Shown: positions 1 through 8,445 of the stretch, one piece after another
How positions within the stretch are numbered: position 1 is the stretch's first letter
Layout of the letters: the number at the start of each line of letters is the position of its first letter
Source of the DNA: Enteropsectra breve
Taxonomy: Eukaryota; Microsporidia
NCBI GenBank assembly: GCA_024243835.1
Contig: JALPMN010000515.1
Span: 1-14,161, forward strand
Length of the DNA stretch: 14,161 bases
Direction: 5' to 3'
Made by a program: the position numbers and the translations under genes
Notes under the pieces: model-generated
What the model was told of the DNA's origin: nothing
Seen by the model: the letters and a program-made list of their open reading frames with translations, nothing else
The model's database searches: none

Positions 1-120
1 ATTAACCCATAACCCAAATTAACCCATAACCCATAACCCATAACCCAGATAACCCATAACCCAAAATTAACCCATAACCCAAACAGCCCAATTAACCCAT
101 AACCCAAATTAACCCATAAC
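1..120. repeat. Degenerate telomere-like repeat array (TAACCCA type)
   Basis: The first 120 bases are built almost only from TAACCCA/CCCATAA units, often with an extra AAT between pairs, giving a common 17-base double unit. The C-rich strand reads 5' to 3' away from the left edge, which is the orientation expected for a left chromosome end. The units are imperfect (for example AACAGCCCAATT near 92-103), so this is more likely the inner, degenerate part of a telomere or a telomere-associated repeat than freshly synthesised telomere. The corresponding G strand would be TGGGTTA/TTATGGG. Position at the sequence edge and orientation are seen directly. Telomeric function is inference. Confidence 0.7.
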
Positions 121-605
121 CTTTCCTTTTCCCTTTTTCTTTTTTTCCTTTTTTCCTTTTTTTCTCTCCGCTTCTTTTTTTCTTTTTTGCTCACTTTCCT
201 TTTTTCTCTCCTCCGTTCCCCCCTCTCTCATCCCTCACTCTCTCCCTCCTCCCCTCCTCTTTTCTCGACTACAGTCCCGTCCCTCTCCTTTTCCTTTTCT
301 TCCCTTCCCTTCCTCTCTCCCCCTCCCACACCTATCATACTATCCGATTACGTCCCCTCCCCCTCTTTCTCTTCTCCCTCCTTCTTCCACTCCCCCACTC
401 CTTTCCTGCTTCTCGACTCCCGCTCCCCTCCCCTCTTTTTCCTTCTTTCTCTTTCCCTTCCTCCTTATGCCCTACCATTTACCGCCCCCGCGTTCCTTTC
501 CTTTTTTTCTTTTTCTTTTCCTTTTCCTCTTTCCCTTTTTCGTTCCTACCTTCTCCTTTCTCTTTTCGTCTCTCGTTTACCCTTTCTCGTTTCTGCCTAC
601 TCCTG
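121..605. repeat. Polypyrimidine tract next to the telomere-like array
   Basis: Almost 500 bases in which the plus strand is nearly all C and T (runs such as CTTTTTTTCCTTTTTTCC and CTCCCTCCTCCCCTCC). The open frame running through it (187-1032) encodes only Ser/Pro/Phe/Leu low-complexity sequence and is a by-product of the composition, so no gene is called. Long homopyrimidine-homopurine tracts can adopt triplex (H-DNA) structures; that is general knowledge and nothing here tests it. Confidence 0.65.
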
Positions 606-760
606 TGTTATGGCCTGTGGTTTGTGGATTATCCATTATCGATTATCGATTGTGCCTACTCCTGGATTATGGCCTATGGTTTGTGGATTATCAATTGTGC
701 CTACTACCTTTGGATTATGGCCTATGGTTTGTGGCTATCGATTATCTCTTATACACTATC
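606..760. repeat. Three-copy ~50-59 bp minisatellite with G-strand telomere-like words
   Basis: Three imperfect copies begin near 608, 667 and 715. Each has TTATGGCCTATGGTTTGTGG or a close variant, followed by GATTATC and then TTGTGCCTACT. The words TTATGG and TTTGTGG resemble the G strand of the terminal TTATGGG unit, in the opposite orientation to the array at 1-120. No coding signal is seen. Confidence 0.6.
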
Positions 761-1210
761 GCTTTGGGTTACTTTCTGTTCTGGCTATTCTATTGTCTGG
801 GTTATGGATTACTTTCTATTCTGCCTATTATTCTCTTTGGGTTATTACTGTTCTGGGTATGATACTATTTGGGTTATGGATTACTTTCTATTCTGACTAT
901 AATACTCTTTGGGTTACTTACTCTTCTGGTTATTATTTCCTTTGGGTTGCTTTCTATTCTCCTATATTATCTGGGTTATGGGTTATTACTGTTCTGGCTA
1001 TTATTCTGAGTTGTGGGTTATTACTGTTCTGACTATATTATAGTTCTCTTTGGGTTACTTACTATAACTACTATATTATTCTGAGTTGTGGGTTATTACT
1101 GTTCTGGCTATTATATCCTGGATTATTACTGTTCTGGCTATGGTACTATTATTCTCTTTGGGTTACTTACTGTTCTGACTATTATTCTCTTTGGGTTACT
1201 CCTGTTCTTT
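760..1210. repeat. Degenerate minisatellite containing TTTGGGTTA
   Basis: About ten or more imperfect units of roughly 35-45 bp. Each combines a CTTTGGGTTACT or CTGGGTTATGG word with a TTACTGTTCTGGCTATTATT word. TGGGTTATGGGTTA at 971-984 is two exact telomere-type units read on the G strand. The array is therefore made partly of telomere-like sequence in inverted orientation relative to the left end. Unit boundaries are blurred by divergence and the copy number is approximate. Confidence 0.6.
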
Positions 1211-1520
1211 ACTTGTCTTACTTGGCCTATTCACTTTCCTTATTTGCCTTTCTTGTCCCTCTCACTCGTCTTACTTGTCTTACCTGCCTATTCTTACCTC
1301 TCTTGTCCCATCCATATACCTCACTTACTTTACTTACTTTACTTACTTTACTTACTTGTCTTTCTCTTCTTGCTTCTCTTTGCCTTCTCTTTCTCTCTCC
1401 TCTTACTTGACTGCTTTCTTTCCTTTCCTTCTCTTACTCTCTTACTTACCTTACTGCTCTTATTACTCTTCTTACTCTTCTAACACCTCTTCCCTTCCCT
1501 TCCCTCCTCTCTAACTCTCT
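1210..1520. repeat. Pyrimidine-rich short-repeat tract (CTTACTTA family)
   Basis: The plus strand is almost entirely C/T with some A. It includes CTTGTCTTACTTGGCC-like words and a (CTTACTTTA)n run near 1324-1356. Overlapping frames here translate to leucine/phenylalanine/serine strings with no domain, so I call no gene. The tract ends at the sharp start of the conserved block at 1521. Confidence 0.55.
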
Positions 1521-1802
1521 CTAACACACCTAACCAGCACTAACTAATACACAAAATAATAAAAGTAAACTATAGACTTTTCTTTGTTTAGCAGGCTTTT
1601 CTTTTTCTTTGCTTACTCTTTTCTGTTTACTCTACACTACTGTCAACAATCACAAGTGATAGATCTAGCAGGCATCTGATACAGAGATATCTGATACTAA
1701 CAGATCTGTAGAGAAGGACAGATAGACAGACAAACAGATAAAGAGATAGAAGGATAGATAGAGAATTATACATTTAATGACAGTAACAGCCTGAACAGAC
1801 TA
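1521..1802. repeat. Long direct repeat, copy 1 (R1)
   Basis: This block recurs at 5045-5349 in the same orientation. Shared, ordered words are CTAACACACCTAACCAGCAC (1521), AATAATAAAAGTAAACTAT (1556), a ~60-base block with about three differences starting CAACAATCACAAGTGATA (1644), and TAACAGCCTGAACAGACTA (1783). The stretches between them are simple-sequence DNA of slightly different length. Both copies follow a pyrimidine-rich stretch; this copy is followed by the 194-bp satellite. No transposase frame, terminal inverted repeat or target-site duplication is visible, so it is called a subtelomeric duplication and not a mobile element. Confidence 0.8.
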
Positions 1803-1837
1803 AGTAAGCCATACAGTAAGAGACAGAGAGACAGATA

Positions 1838-3460
1838 GTAATAGCCATTCCTGAAGAGAGAGAATATAGTCTTAGAGAGACATAAACAGTAAATACTGCT
1901 TGGAAATATGATTACTCTAGAAATGGCTATCTAGTCACTAGAACAGCTTAGATAACTTAGATAAGTGCTAATATACTCTTAGTATCTTCTAGTAAGCATT
2001 CTCTAACCTGAGACAGATAAACCAGAACTAGCTATTTCTGAGAGGATAATCCTTCTATAGGAGACAAGAGAAAGAAATACTGCTTGAAATATGGTCAGTA
2101 CAGAAATATCTATCTTGTCACTAGAACAGGACAGACACTGTCTATAGATACTGACTAACACTAATATACTCCTAACATCCTTTAACAAGCATTCTCTAAT
2201 CTAATACTGGAAACAAGAACTAGTCTATTTCTAAGAGACAAATCTTCTATAGGGAATATAAGAGAAGAAAACAGCTCAGAAATATGGTCAGTACAGAAAT
2301 AGTCTATTACTCACTAGAACAGCTTAGATATACTATACAAGCACTAACTAACCTAGAAATATCTCTATTGCTCTCTAACAGACATCCTTTAACCTGATAC
2401 TAGAAACAGACAAATAGCTATTTCTAAAGAGAGATAAATCTTCTCTAGGGAATATAGGCACTAGAAACAGCTTGAAAATATGGTCAATCTGGAAATGACT
2501 ATCTGATCACTTGAACAGTCTAGATAAGTTATATAAGTGATAACTAACCTAGAAATACTTCTAGTATCCTTTAACAGACACTTTCTAACCTGAGACAGAC
2601 AAGCCATAACTTTCTATTTCTGACAGACAAATCTTCTATAGAGAGACAAACACAGAAAACAACTCCAGAAATATAGCTAGTACAGAAATAGTGTATTAGC
2701 CACTAGAACAACTTAGATATTGTCTATAGATCCTAATCAAGCTATAATCACCCCTAATACACTCTAACAGACACTTTCTATCCTGAAACTAGAAACAGAC
2801 ATCTTTCTATTTCTGAAGAGACAAATCTTCTATAGGGAACATAAGAGCAGGAAATATAGCTCAGAAATATGGTCACTATGGAAATAACTATCCGGCCACT
2901 GGAACAGGTTAGATGGCTTGCACAAGTGATAACCAACCTAGAATTACTACTAGCATAATCTAACAGACACTTTCTATCCTGAGACAGACAAGTATGAAAT
3001 TAATCTATTTCTGAAGAGAGAAACCTTATATAGGAAGACAAACACAAGAAATAACAGCTTGAAATAGGTTCAGTACAGAAATAGTTCTTTTACCATAATA
3101 ACAGCTTAGATACTGTCTATAGAGAACAGACAACACAAATATACTTCTAGTATCCTCTAACAGACATTCTCTAGTACACCATCAGAAACAGACATCTTTC
3201 TATTCCTGAAGAGAGAAACCTTCCCTAGGGAATATAAGAATATAAAACAACTCCAGAAATAGTCTCAGTACAGAAACAGCTATCTGACTGCTAGAATAAC
3301 TTATACAGTTTACACAACCCCTAACCAACCTATAACTACTCCTAATATTCTCTAACAGACATCCTTTAACCTGATACTATAATCTGACATCTTTCCATTC
3401 CTGACAGGACAAACCTTCCCTAGTAGACAAACACAAGAACAGACCAGAAATAGACAGATT
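1838..3460. repeat. Satellite array, ~194-bp period, about 8.5 copies
   Basis: The word CTATTTCTGAAGAGACAAAT or a variant recurs near 1842, 2034, 2226, 2420, 2614, 2808, 3005, 3199 and 3393. A second word, GAAATATGGTCAGTACAGAA or a variant, recurs near 1903, 2086, 2279, 2474, 2668, 2864, 3061, 3256 and 3447. Both series give spacings of about 183-197 bp in step. A third landmark in each unit is CACTAGAACAGCTTAGATA. Copies are diverged from each other by point changes and small indels. No conserved reading frame crosses the units; stops occur in each frame. The period is close to a nucleosome repeat length, which is only suggestive. Confidence 0.85.
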
Positions 3461-3820
3461 TACAAACACTTCTTTCACTTCCCTTTCCTTTCTCCTTTCC
3501 CTCTCGCACTCCTCTCTCTACCTCTCCTGTCCCTTGAGACACTTTCACAGACACTCTTGTCTGACACTAATTCTCTTCTCCTCTTTCCCTGACTACCCCC
3601 TTACAAACACAGAAATGGCCAGAAATAGCACATTTCACACGCATTTAACTGACAGATAAATATACTCTTGACAGATGACAGATGACATACACTCTCTGGG
3701 TGACAGACTCTCTATGCCTGAACAGACACTCTTTGTGAGTGTGTGCATGTGGACAGTCTTCAAGCCTCTGATTTTGGCTTATTTTCCTTTTCTTGCTTTT
3801 CTGTAAAATATCCTTGTCTT
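3460..3820. other. Transitional noncoding stretch between two arrays
   Basis: It starts with a ~70-base pyrimidine-rich tract (about 3469-3536), then mixed sequence with scattered GACAGA and GACAGATGACAGATGACA words (about 3651-3690), then a T-rich stretch to about 3820. It belongs to neither the 194-bp satellite nor the CTAATACTGACT array. I see no gene, RNA motif or strong dyad here. Confidence 0.4.
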
Positions 3821-4880
3821 ACTAATACTAGCGGTAATACAGCGGTAATAATAGACTGGGTAACTCTAACTAATAGACTGACTAGTACTGACTAATACTA
3901 ATACAGAACTGACTAATACAACCTATACTGGCCAACAGACTAACTAACAGCCTGACTCTGAACTAGCTTACTTGCCTGACTGATACTGTCTAATAGTGAA
4001 CTGACTGACTAATACTAATACAATCAACACTGACTAATACTGCCTAATACTGAACTGACTGGCTAACAGACTTGCCTAGCACAGAACTAACAGCCTGACT
4101 GATACTGGCTTACTTGTCTGACTGATACTGACTAACAGCCTGACTCTTTCTTACCAACTGACTCTTACTTACTGATACTGACTGATACACTGGCTTAGAC
4201 TAGCCAATATACTAGTTGATACAGAACTGGCAATGTACTAACAGACTAACTGATAGACTACTAGTACTAACAGAGACATACCTCAGTACAGAAGTGGCTA
4301 ATGCCAATGCTGACACAACCAATACTGGGCAATAGACTAACTAGCTGACAGACTAACTCAGAACTGGCTTACTTGCCTGACTGATACTTGCTGATACTAA
4401 TATAAGTAACACTGGCTAACAGACTATTTAATACTTGCCAATACCTGCTAACACTGACTGACTGACTGACTAATACTAATACTAATACAACTGACTGACT
4501 AATATACTGGCTAACACTGAATTGCTTGTCTGTCTAATACTAATAGACTAACTAACCGTTTGACACGGAACTGGCTTACTTGTCTATCTGATACTGTCTA
4601 ATACTGAACTGGCTATCCTTACTTACTGCCCATAACCCAGACTAATACTAACTAATACTGGCTAATACTAACTAACAGTACAGTACAGAAGTGACTGGCT
4701 AATAGTGCACTGGCCGTCCATACTTGCTTACTAGCCTAGTAATACCAATAGACTGACTAATACTAACCAACCCACACTAATACTGGCTAATACTATTGCT
4801 TACTAGTACTTACTAATGGTGAATAATACTAATAGGCTTGGCTAATACTCTTGCTTACTAGTACAGAACTGGCTATTGCT
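3820..4880. repeat. Degenerate CTAATACTGACT short-period array
   Basis: More than 1 kb made of reshuffled short words: GACTAATACTAATAC, CTGACTGACTAATACTGG, GAACTGGCTTACTTGCC and CTAACAGACTAAC. No fixed unit length holds over the region, so it looks like a very eroded minisatellite with basic steps near 4, 8 and 11-13 bp. An exact telomere-type word, CCCATAACCCAG, is embedded at 4629-4640. Stops are dense in all frames. Confidence 0.7.
4629..4640. repeat. Interstitial telomere-type motif
   Basis: CCCATAACCCAG occurs once inside the CTAATACTGACT array and is identical to bases 37-48 of the terminal array, in the same orientation. It may be a remnant of a telomere seeding or repair event, or chance. 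Confidence 0.4.
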
Positions 4881-5044
4881 TATTCTTTTGTTGTACTTAA
4901 ATACAGCAGCTGCTCTTTACTCTGTCTTACTCTTTTGTCTCTCTTGTCTCTCTTTCCTAAGCAACAACAACTTACATATTCTCTTCTTTGTCCTTACTCT
5001 GTCTATCTCTCCCTTCTTTAACTCTCTTCCCTTCACCACCCTCC
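4880..5044. other. Pyrimidine-rich lead-in to direct repeat copy 2
   Basis: A T/C-rich stretch resembling in composition the sequence before copy 1 (TCTTTGTCCTTACTCTG, TCTCTCTTGTCTCTCTTTCC). A 63-residue frame at 4876-5067 encodes a hydrophobic Leu/Phe/Ser string. It runs into the repeated block, has no recognisable domain, and is best explained by composition, so it is not called as a gene. Confidence 0.4.
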
Positions 5045-5349
5045 CTAACACACCTAACCAGCACTAACTAGTACACAACAGACAACAAAAATAATAAAAG
5101 TAAACTATTGTCTTTTCTTTATTTGGCTATACTTTCTTTTTTCTCTCTGCCATACTTACTAGACTTGCTCTCTACAACAGAACAAATAGACAGACAGACA
5201 ACAATCACAAGTGATACATCTAGCAGGCATCTGATACAGAGATATGTGATACTGACAGACCACTAGAGAAGGACAGACAGATAGAAGGATAGAAGGATAG
5301 AGAGAAAGAGAAGGATAGATTTAATGAGAGTAACAGCCTGAACAGACTA
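5045..5349. repeat. Long direct repeat, copy 2 (R2)
   Basis: Second copy of the block at 1521-1802, same orientation and same order of conserved words: CTAACACACCTAACCAGCAC (5045), AATAATAAAAGTAAACTAT (5090), CAACAATCACAAGTGATA (5199) and TAACAGCCTGAACAGACTA (5330). It is longer than copy 1 mainly because of GACA/GATA-type simple sequence. It ends right where the rDNA trailer region begins, so it is the boundary between the repeat-rich subtelomere and the rDNA unit. Confidence 0.8.
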
Positions 5350-5415
5350 GTGAGGCAGAGAAGGGGCATCTGATAACAGGCGCGTGCCAGATAGATGCAC
5401 GTCTGTTCGTGTACC

Positions 5416-5435
5416 CAACCTCCTATGGGAGGTTG
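5416..5435 (-). promoter_or_regulatory. Trailer hairpin B3 (8-bp perfect stem)
   Basis: CAACCTCC and GGAGGTTG form a perfect 8-bp inverted repeat around a TATG loop. It is followed on the plus strand by GCAAAGAGTGCGAAGCAC. It has the same stem as B2 (5527-5546) and B1 (8461-8480); only the four loop bases differ. It could be an RNA processing stem or a palindromic protein-binding or termination site. The structure is seen in the sequence; its role is inferred. Confidence 0.7.
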
Positions 5436-5441
5436 CAAAGA

Positions 5442-5471
5442 GTGCGAAGCACTGCAAAAGGTACGTAGTAC
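5442..5471 (-). promoter_or_regulatory. Pair of short 4-bp stems beside hairpin B3
   Basis: GTGCGAAGCAC (5442-5452: GTGC, GAA, GCAC) is followed by GTACGTAGTAC (5461-5471: GTAC, GTA, GTAC). Another GTGCGAAGCAC lies at 5553-5563 beside B2, and another GTACGTAGTAC at 8487-8497 beside B1 in the ITS. The 19-base string at 5453-5471 is identical to 8479-8497. The two stem types differ by a compensated base-pair change. Confidence 0.5.
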
Positions 5472-5526
5472 CAGGAGATTAAAAGAAAAGCCTGAGAACA
5501 GGACAAGAAAACTGGATTCTCCGCCC

Positions 5527-5546
5527 CAACCTCCCATAGGAGGTTG
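5527..5546 (-). promoter_or_regulatory. Trailer hairpin B2 (8-bp perfect stem)
   Basis: Same stem as B1 and B3 with loop CATA. The 38-base region 5512-5549 differs from ITS positions 8446-8483 at only two places, so the similarity extends well beyond the stem. It lies about 153 nt downstream of the estimated LSU 3' end on the transcribed strand. Likely role: shared 3' processing or termination element of the rRNA genes (inference). Confidence 0.75.
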
Positions 5547-5905
5547 CAAGAAGTGCGAAGCACAGGTTGCAAAGAGTGCGAAGAACGGACCACTTGGCGC
5601 TAGCAGAAGGCTAGACGGCAAACACTCGTGGAGTGGTGGTGTGTACGGTTGGTTGGTAAGGATGGTTGTTGTTGTTGTGAATTGGTGTTGTTGGTGTGTA
5701 CACGAAACGAGGGGACAAGCCGCTCCCGGCCTCAGCGGCTCGCAAAGCTTGCGCGCGTACGGCGGAAGGGCCGGCGCGTGGTGTGCGCGCCCCAGCGGTC
5801 CGCAGAGCCGGCCTTCTGGCTTAGAGGCGTTCAGCCATTATGCCGCGCCCGTGGCGTTTCCCCGGGCCGGGCGGCGCAGGGGCCACCAGAGGGGCGCGCG
5901 CGCGA

Positions 5906-5920
5906 TTCCTTTCGTACTCC
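5906..5920 (-). other. Sarcin-ricin loop of LSU rRNA, variant GAAA tetraloop
   Basis: On the minus strand this reads GGAGTACGAAAGGAATC in context. The almost universal sequence is AGTACGAGAGGA, so the GAGA tetraloop appears as GAAA. This loop is the site where elongation factors contact the large subunit and where ribotoxins act. GAAA is still a GNRA tetraloop, so the fold can persist. The change is either a real lineage-specific substitution or a base-call error. Confidence 0.7.
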
Positions 5921-5943
5921 GCGCCCGTGCTCCTGCGACGGCG

Positions 5944-5998
<55 letters not shown>

Positions 5999-6046
5999 CT
6001 TGGTGGGTGAACAATCCCACGCTTTGCGCCTGGTGCAGCGCAGCGC

Positions 6047-6078
<32 letters not shown>

Positions 6079-6101
6079 GGCGTCGCTGTGGACGCTTGGC
6101 C

Positions 6102-6134
<33 letters not shown>

Positions 6135-6477
6135 CGCCACCCGCGCCTCTGCCACCGTGCTGGCGCGGGATCGCTAGGCCCGGGTTTCCCCGCGCCGCCG
6201 CCCGTCCGCGGCTGCTCCGGCAGGCTTTTGCCCTTGTGCTCTTCCCGGGGTTTCCCGCCCCGCTGAGCCTGCCTCTGGACTGCTGCGTTGCTTTCTTGCA
6301 GCCGTGCCGCCCCAGCCAAACTCCCCACCGCAAGCTTCTTCTCCCTTTTCTTGTCTTCCTTCTCAACGACGAATGACTCTTCTGAATGAAATTCGTGCGG
6401 GCTGCGGGTTGCCAGCGGTCTTTCACCTGCGCGTCCTCCCGCCTTCCTACCTGCGCCCCGCGCCCGCCCGCTCCCGG

Positions 6478-6513
<36 letters not shown>

Positions 6514-6583
6514 GCGCCCCCAGGCCCGTTCCCCTGGCTGTGGTTTCGCTGGTCCCGGGCAGGGACAGCGGGAATCTCGTTCG

Positions 6584-6618
<35 letters not shown>

Positions 6619-6619
6619 G

Positions 6620-6669
<50 letters not shown>

Positions 6670-8252
6670 CCGCGCCCCGCGGCGCCCTAACTCTCTTGGC
6701 ACTGGGCAGAACTCACCTCCCCTCCGCACCCGTCCGAGCTCCGGGAGGCTATGTTTTTATTAGACAGTCAGACTCCCCCGCCCTTCCGGTTCTAGCTCGC
6801 CAGAGCCAACGCTTCTCCCGAAGTTACGCGTCTATTTTGCCGAATTCCCTTGCCCGGCTTTCCCCGCGCCAGAGGCTGCTCGCCTCGGAGACCTGCTGCG
6901 GTTTCGGTACGGGCGCGCGCCGCCCCCGGGCCCCCTTTTCACGCCGCGTCCGCCCCACGCCGACTCCCTTTCGTCTCTCCACGTGTCCCGGCTTGTCCCC
7001 GCGCGGATGCCCCTCCGCGCGCCGTGTGCGTCTGCCGTTGCGCGCCCGTCTCCGCTGCCGTGGCGCCGCGCGGCTTCCTCTTCCCCTTCGCGGCGCGGTC
7101 TGCGCCCCTTAGGCCCGGCTCTCTCCTTCCGGAAACCCTTCTCCTCGTCGGCCCTTGGCGCCAAGCCCGCTACTCCCTCCAAGATCTGCTCGTCTGCCCC
7201 CTCCAGCCTGCCTCGCAGCAGCCCTTCCCCGCAAGCACACCGCCGCCCTACTTCTCAGCTCCGCTCGTTCTCTGCTCTCGCCTGTACGCTCCCGCTGAAA
7301 GAGGGGTGTCGAGGGGCGTTTCAGCGCCATCCATTTTCGGCGCGCCCGGGTTCGGCAGGTATGTTGCGACACACTTCTTCCCGGATGCCGACCTCCATGG
7401 CCACCGCCCTGCTGTCCTGACCCGCGCCCGGCCTTCCTGGCTCTCCCCCGCCCGTGGGCCTCTTTTCCCCCCGCCCGGTTCATCCCGCTTCGCGCGCGCT
7501 GCTTACCAGCGCTCGCCCACTAGGCGCGCCGCTGTCCGCCCGTTTGCAGTTCGAGGCCGTCCTCGTTGCTCTACCTCGCGTTGCGCCCGCGCGCCCGCTG
7601 TCCTGCGGGACATTTCGGCCGGAACCAGCTACCAGGCCGTTCGTTTGGTCTTTCGCCCCTACGCCCTGCTCCCGGGACCGATTTGCACGTCAGGCCCCCT
7701 CCGAGCCTCTGCCGGGGCTTCCCCCGCCGTCGCTCTCGCCAGGCGTAGTTCACCGCCTTTCGGGCCGCGCGCCCTCCACTCTTTCTTCGCCGCCGCTTGC
7801 TCTCCGCTGCCGCTGCCTCTGCGCTCCGGCCGTCCCGGCCTTCTGCTTGCGGGTGGCGCGCGCTCCTTGGTCCGTGTTTCAAGACGGGCCGCCGCCCGGC
7901 CCCTGCCTGCTGCGCTTCCTGTCTGTTTCGCTGCTTTTCACTCTGCTCCCGCGCCTCTTTTCTCCTTTCCCTCGCGGTACTTCTCCTCTATCGGCCTGCT
8001 CCCGTCCTCTGCCTTCGATGGATCGCTCCACCCTTCCGCGCGCCCGTCCAGACCCGCGTACTCCTCTCCGAGGGCCCGCCGCTACGGGGCTCTCTCCCTC
8101 TCCGGCCCGGCTGTCCTGCCGCTTCGCTTCTGGGGTCCCGGCACACCTCCTCCGTTTCGCCGCGGGCTCCGCCCCTTTCCCTCGCCGGTACTCCGGGCGT
8201 CCGTCTTCGTTTCTTTTCCTCCGCGTACTGATATGCTTAAGTCCCGCGGGTT

Positions 8253-8358
8253 CTCTCGCCCGAGCGGCCCTTTCAAGCCCCGCGCACCCGTCTCTGTGCG
8301 CGCTGTCGCTCTCTCCGCGCTCTTCCTCGTCCGAACAGCCTAGGGGTCCCCAAACATT
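8253..8358 (-). rRNA. 5.8S-like domain at the LSU 5' end (not a separate gene)
   Basis: Read on the minus strand, GGGGACCCCTAGGCTGTTCG is followed by GACGAGGAAGAGCGCGG and GAGAGCGACA. This lines up in order with the conserved eukaryotic 5.8S words for the TTGGCTCTCG stretch and the GATGAAGAACGCAGC / GCGATA stretch. It then runs into LSU domain I within about 100 nt with no ITS2. Absence of a separate 5.8S is a known microsporidian hallmark. The 5' boundary near 8358 is inferred from the leader module it shares with the SSU. Confidence 0.75.
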
Positions 8359-8398
8359 CTTTACTTTTTTGACTTAAAACTCGTTCCGAGTTTTCTTT
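8359..8398 (-). promoter_or_regulatory. LSU leader module with hairpin A2 (8376-8394)
   Basis: AAAACTCG (8376-8383) and CGAGTTTT (8387-8394) form a perfect 8-bp stem with a 3-base loop. The surrounding 8359-8398 matches the SSU leader 9926-9964 with two substitutions and one indel; the central 27 bases starting ACTTAAAACTCG are identical. The stem base lies about 17 nt upstream of the LSU 5' end, the same spacing as for the SSU. Expected function: 5'-end maturation signal or core promoter of the rRNA (inference). Confidence 0.8.
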
Positions 8399-8406
8399 TT
8401 TTGGGT

Positions 8407-8424
8407 AAAACTCTGCCGAGTTTT
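8407..8424 (-). promoter_or_regulatory. Hairpin A3, shortened variant of hairpin A
   Basis: AAAACTC (8407-8413) and GAGTTTT (8418-8424) form a 7-bp stem with loop TGCC. It sits 12 bases from A2 and is a diverged second copy of the same stem. The SSU leader has no equivalent second copy. Confidence 0.65.
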
Positions 8425-8445
8425 CTTCTGCATTGCTCTCGCCTG

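Larger units (their letters stand above)
5350..5699 (-). other. LSU rRNA trailer (3' flank)
   Basis: Sequence immediately downstream of the LSU rRNA on the transcribed minus strand. Next to the LSU end it is rich in ACAAC/ACC on the RNA strand (5636-5699). It then carries a small stem at 5600-5614 (CTAGC and GCTAG around a 5-base loop), two copies of the 8-bp trailer hairpin (5527-5546 and 5416-5435), and short stems GTGCGAAGCAC (5442-5452, 5553-5563) and GTACGTAGTAC (5461-5471). Parts of it are near-identical to the ITS (see the hairpin entries). Where transcription stops is not visible; there is no obvious poly-T terminator. Confidence 0.6.
5700..8358 (-). rRNA. Large-subunit ribosomal RNA with fused 5.8S-like 5' domain
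   Basis: Structural and catalytic RNA of the large ribosomal subunit. On the minus strand the gene starts near 8358 with a 5.8S-like block and continues into the classic domain I start ACTTAAGCATATCAG (around 8234-8252) with no ITS2. Conserved landmarks follow in order, given here as plus-strand positions: the domain around 6610-6670, GCCAGTTATCCCTGTGGTAAC (6109-6129), GACGGTCTAAACCCAGCTCA (5970-5989, peptidyl-transferase region), the sarcin-ricin loop (5906-5920), and GGCTGAACGCCTCTAAG (about 5823-5839). The 3' end is placed near 5700 by resemblance to the yeast 25S terminus and may be off by some tens of bases. Length about 2.65 kb, well below the 3.3 kb or more of typical eukaryotes and in the microsporidian range. 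GC-rich, in sharp contrast with its flanks. The long frames antisense to it (for example 6850-8343 on the plus strand) are compositional artefacts. Confidence 0.95.

Noticed and set aside
187..1032. 281-residue plus-strand open frame
   Set aside because: It lies across a polypyrimidine tract and minisatellites. The product is Ser/Pro/Phe then repeat-derived Trp/Tyr/Leu strings, with overlapping frames of the same type. Open only because C/T-rich sequence lacks stops.
1838..3460. CRISPR array
   Set aside because: Periodic, but the units are ~194 bp, diverged throughout and without an alternating repeat/spacer structure. The rRNA is eukaryotic.
1521..5349. LTR retroelement flanked by R1 and R2
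   Set aside because: The ~300-bp direct repeats have LTR-like size and orientation, but the interior is satellite DNA with no reverse transcriptase, integrase or primer-binding site, and R1/R2 lack TG...CA ends and target duplications.
6850..8343. 497-residue plus-strand open frame and several others of 100-300 residues
   Set aside because: They are antisense to conserved LSU rRNA. High GC removes stop codons; the Arg/Pro/Ala/Ser composition and absence of any domain fit an artefact.
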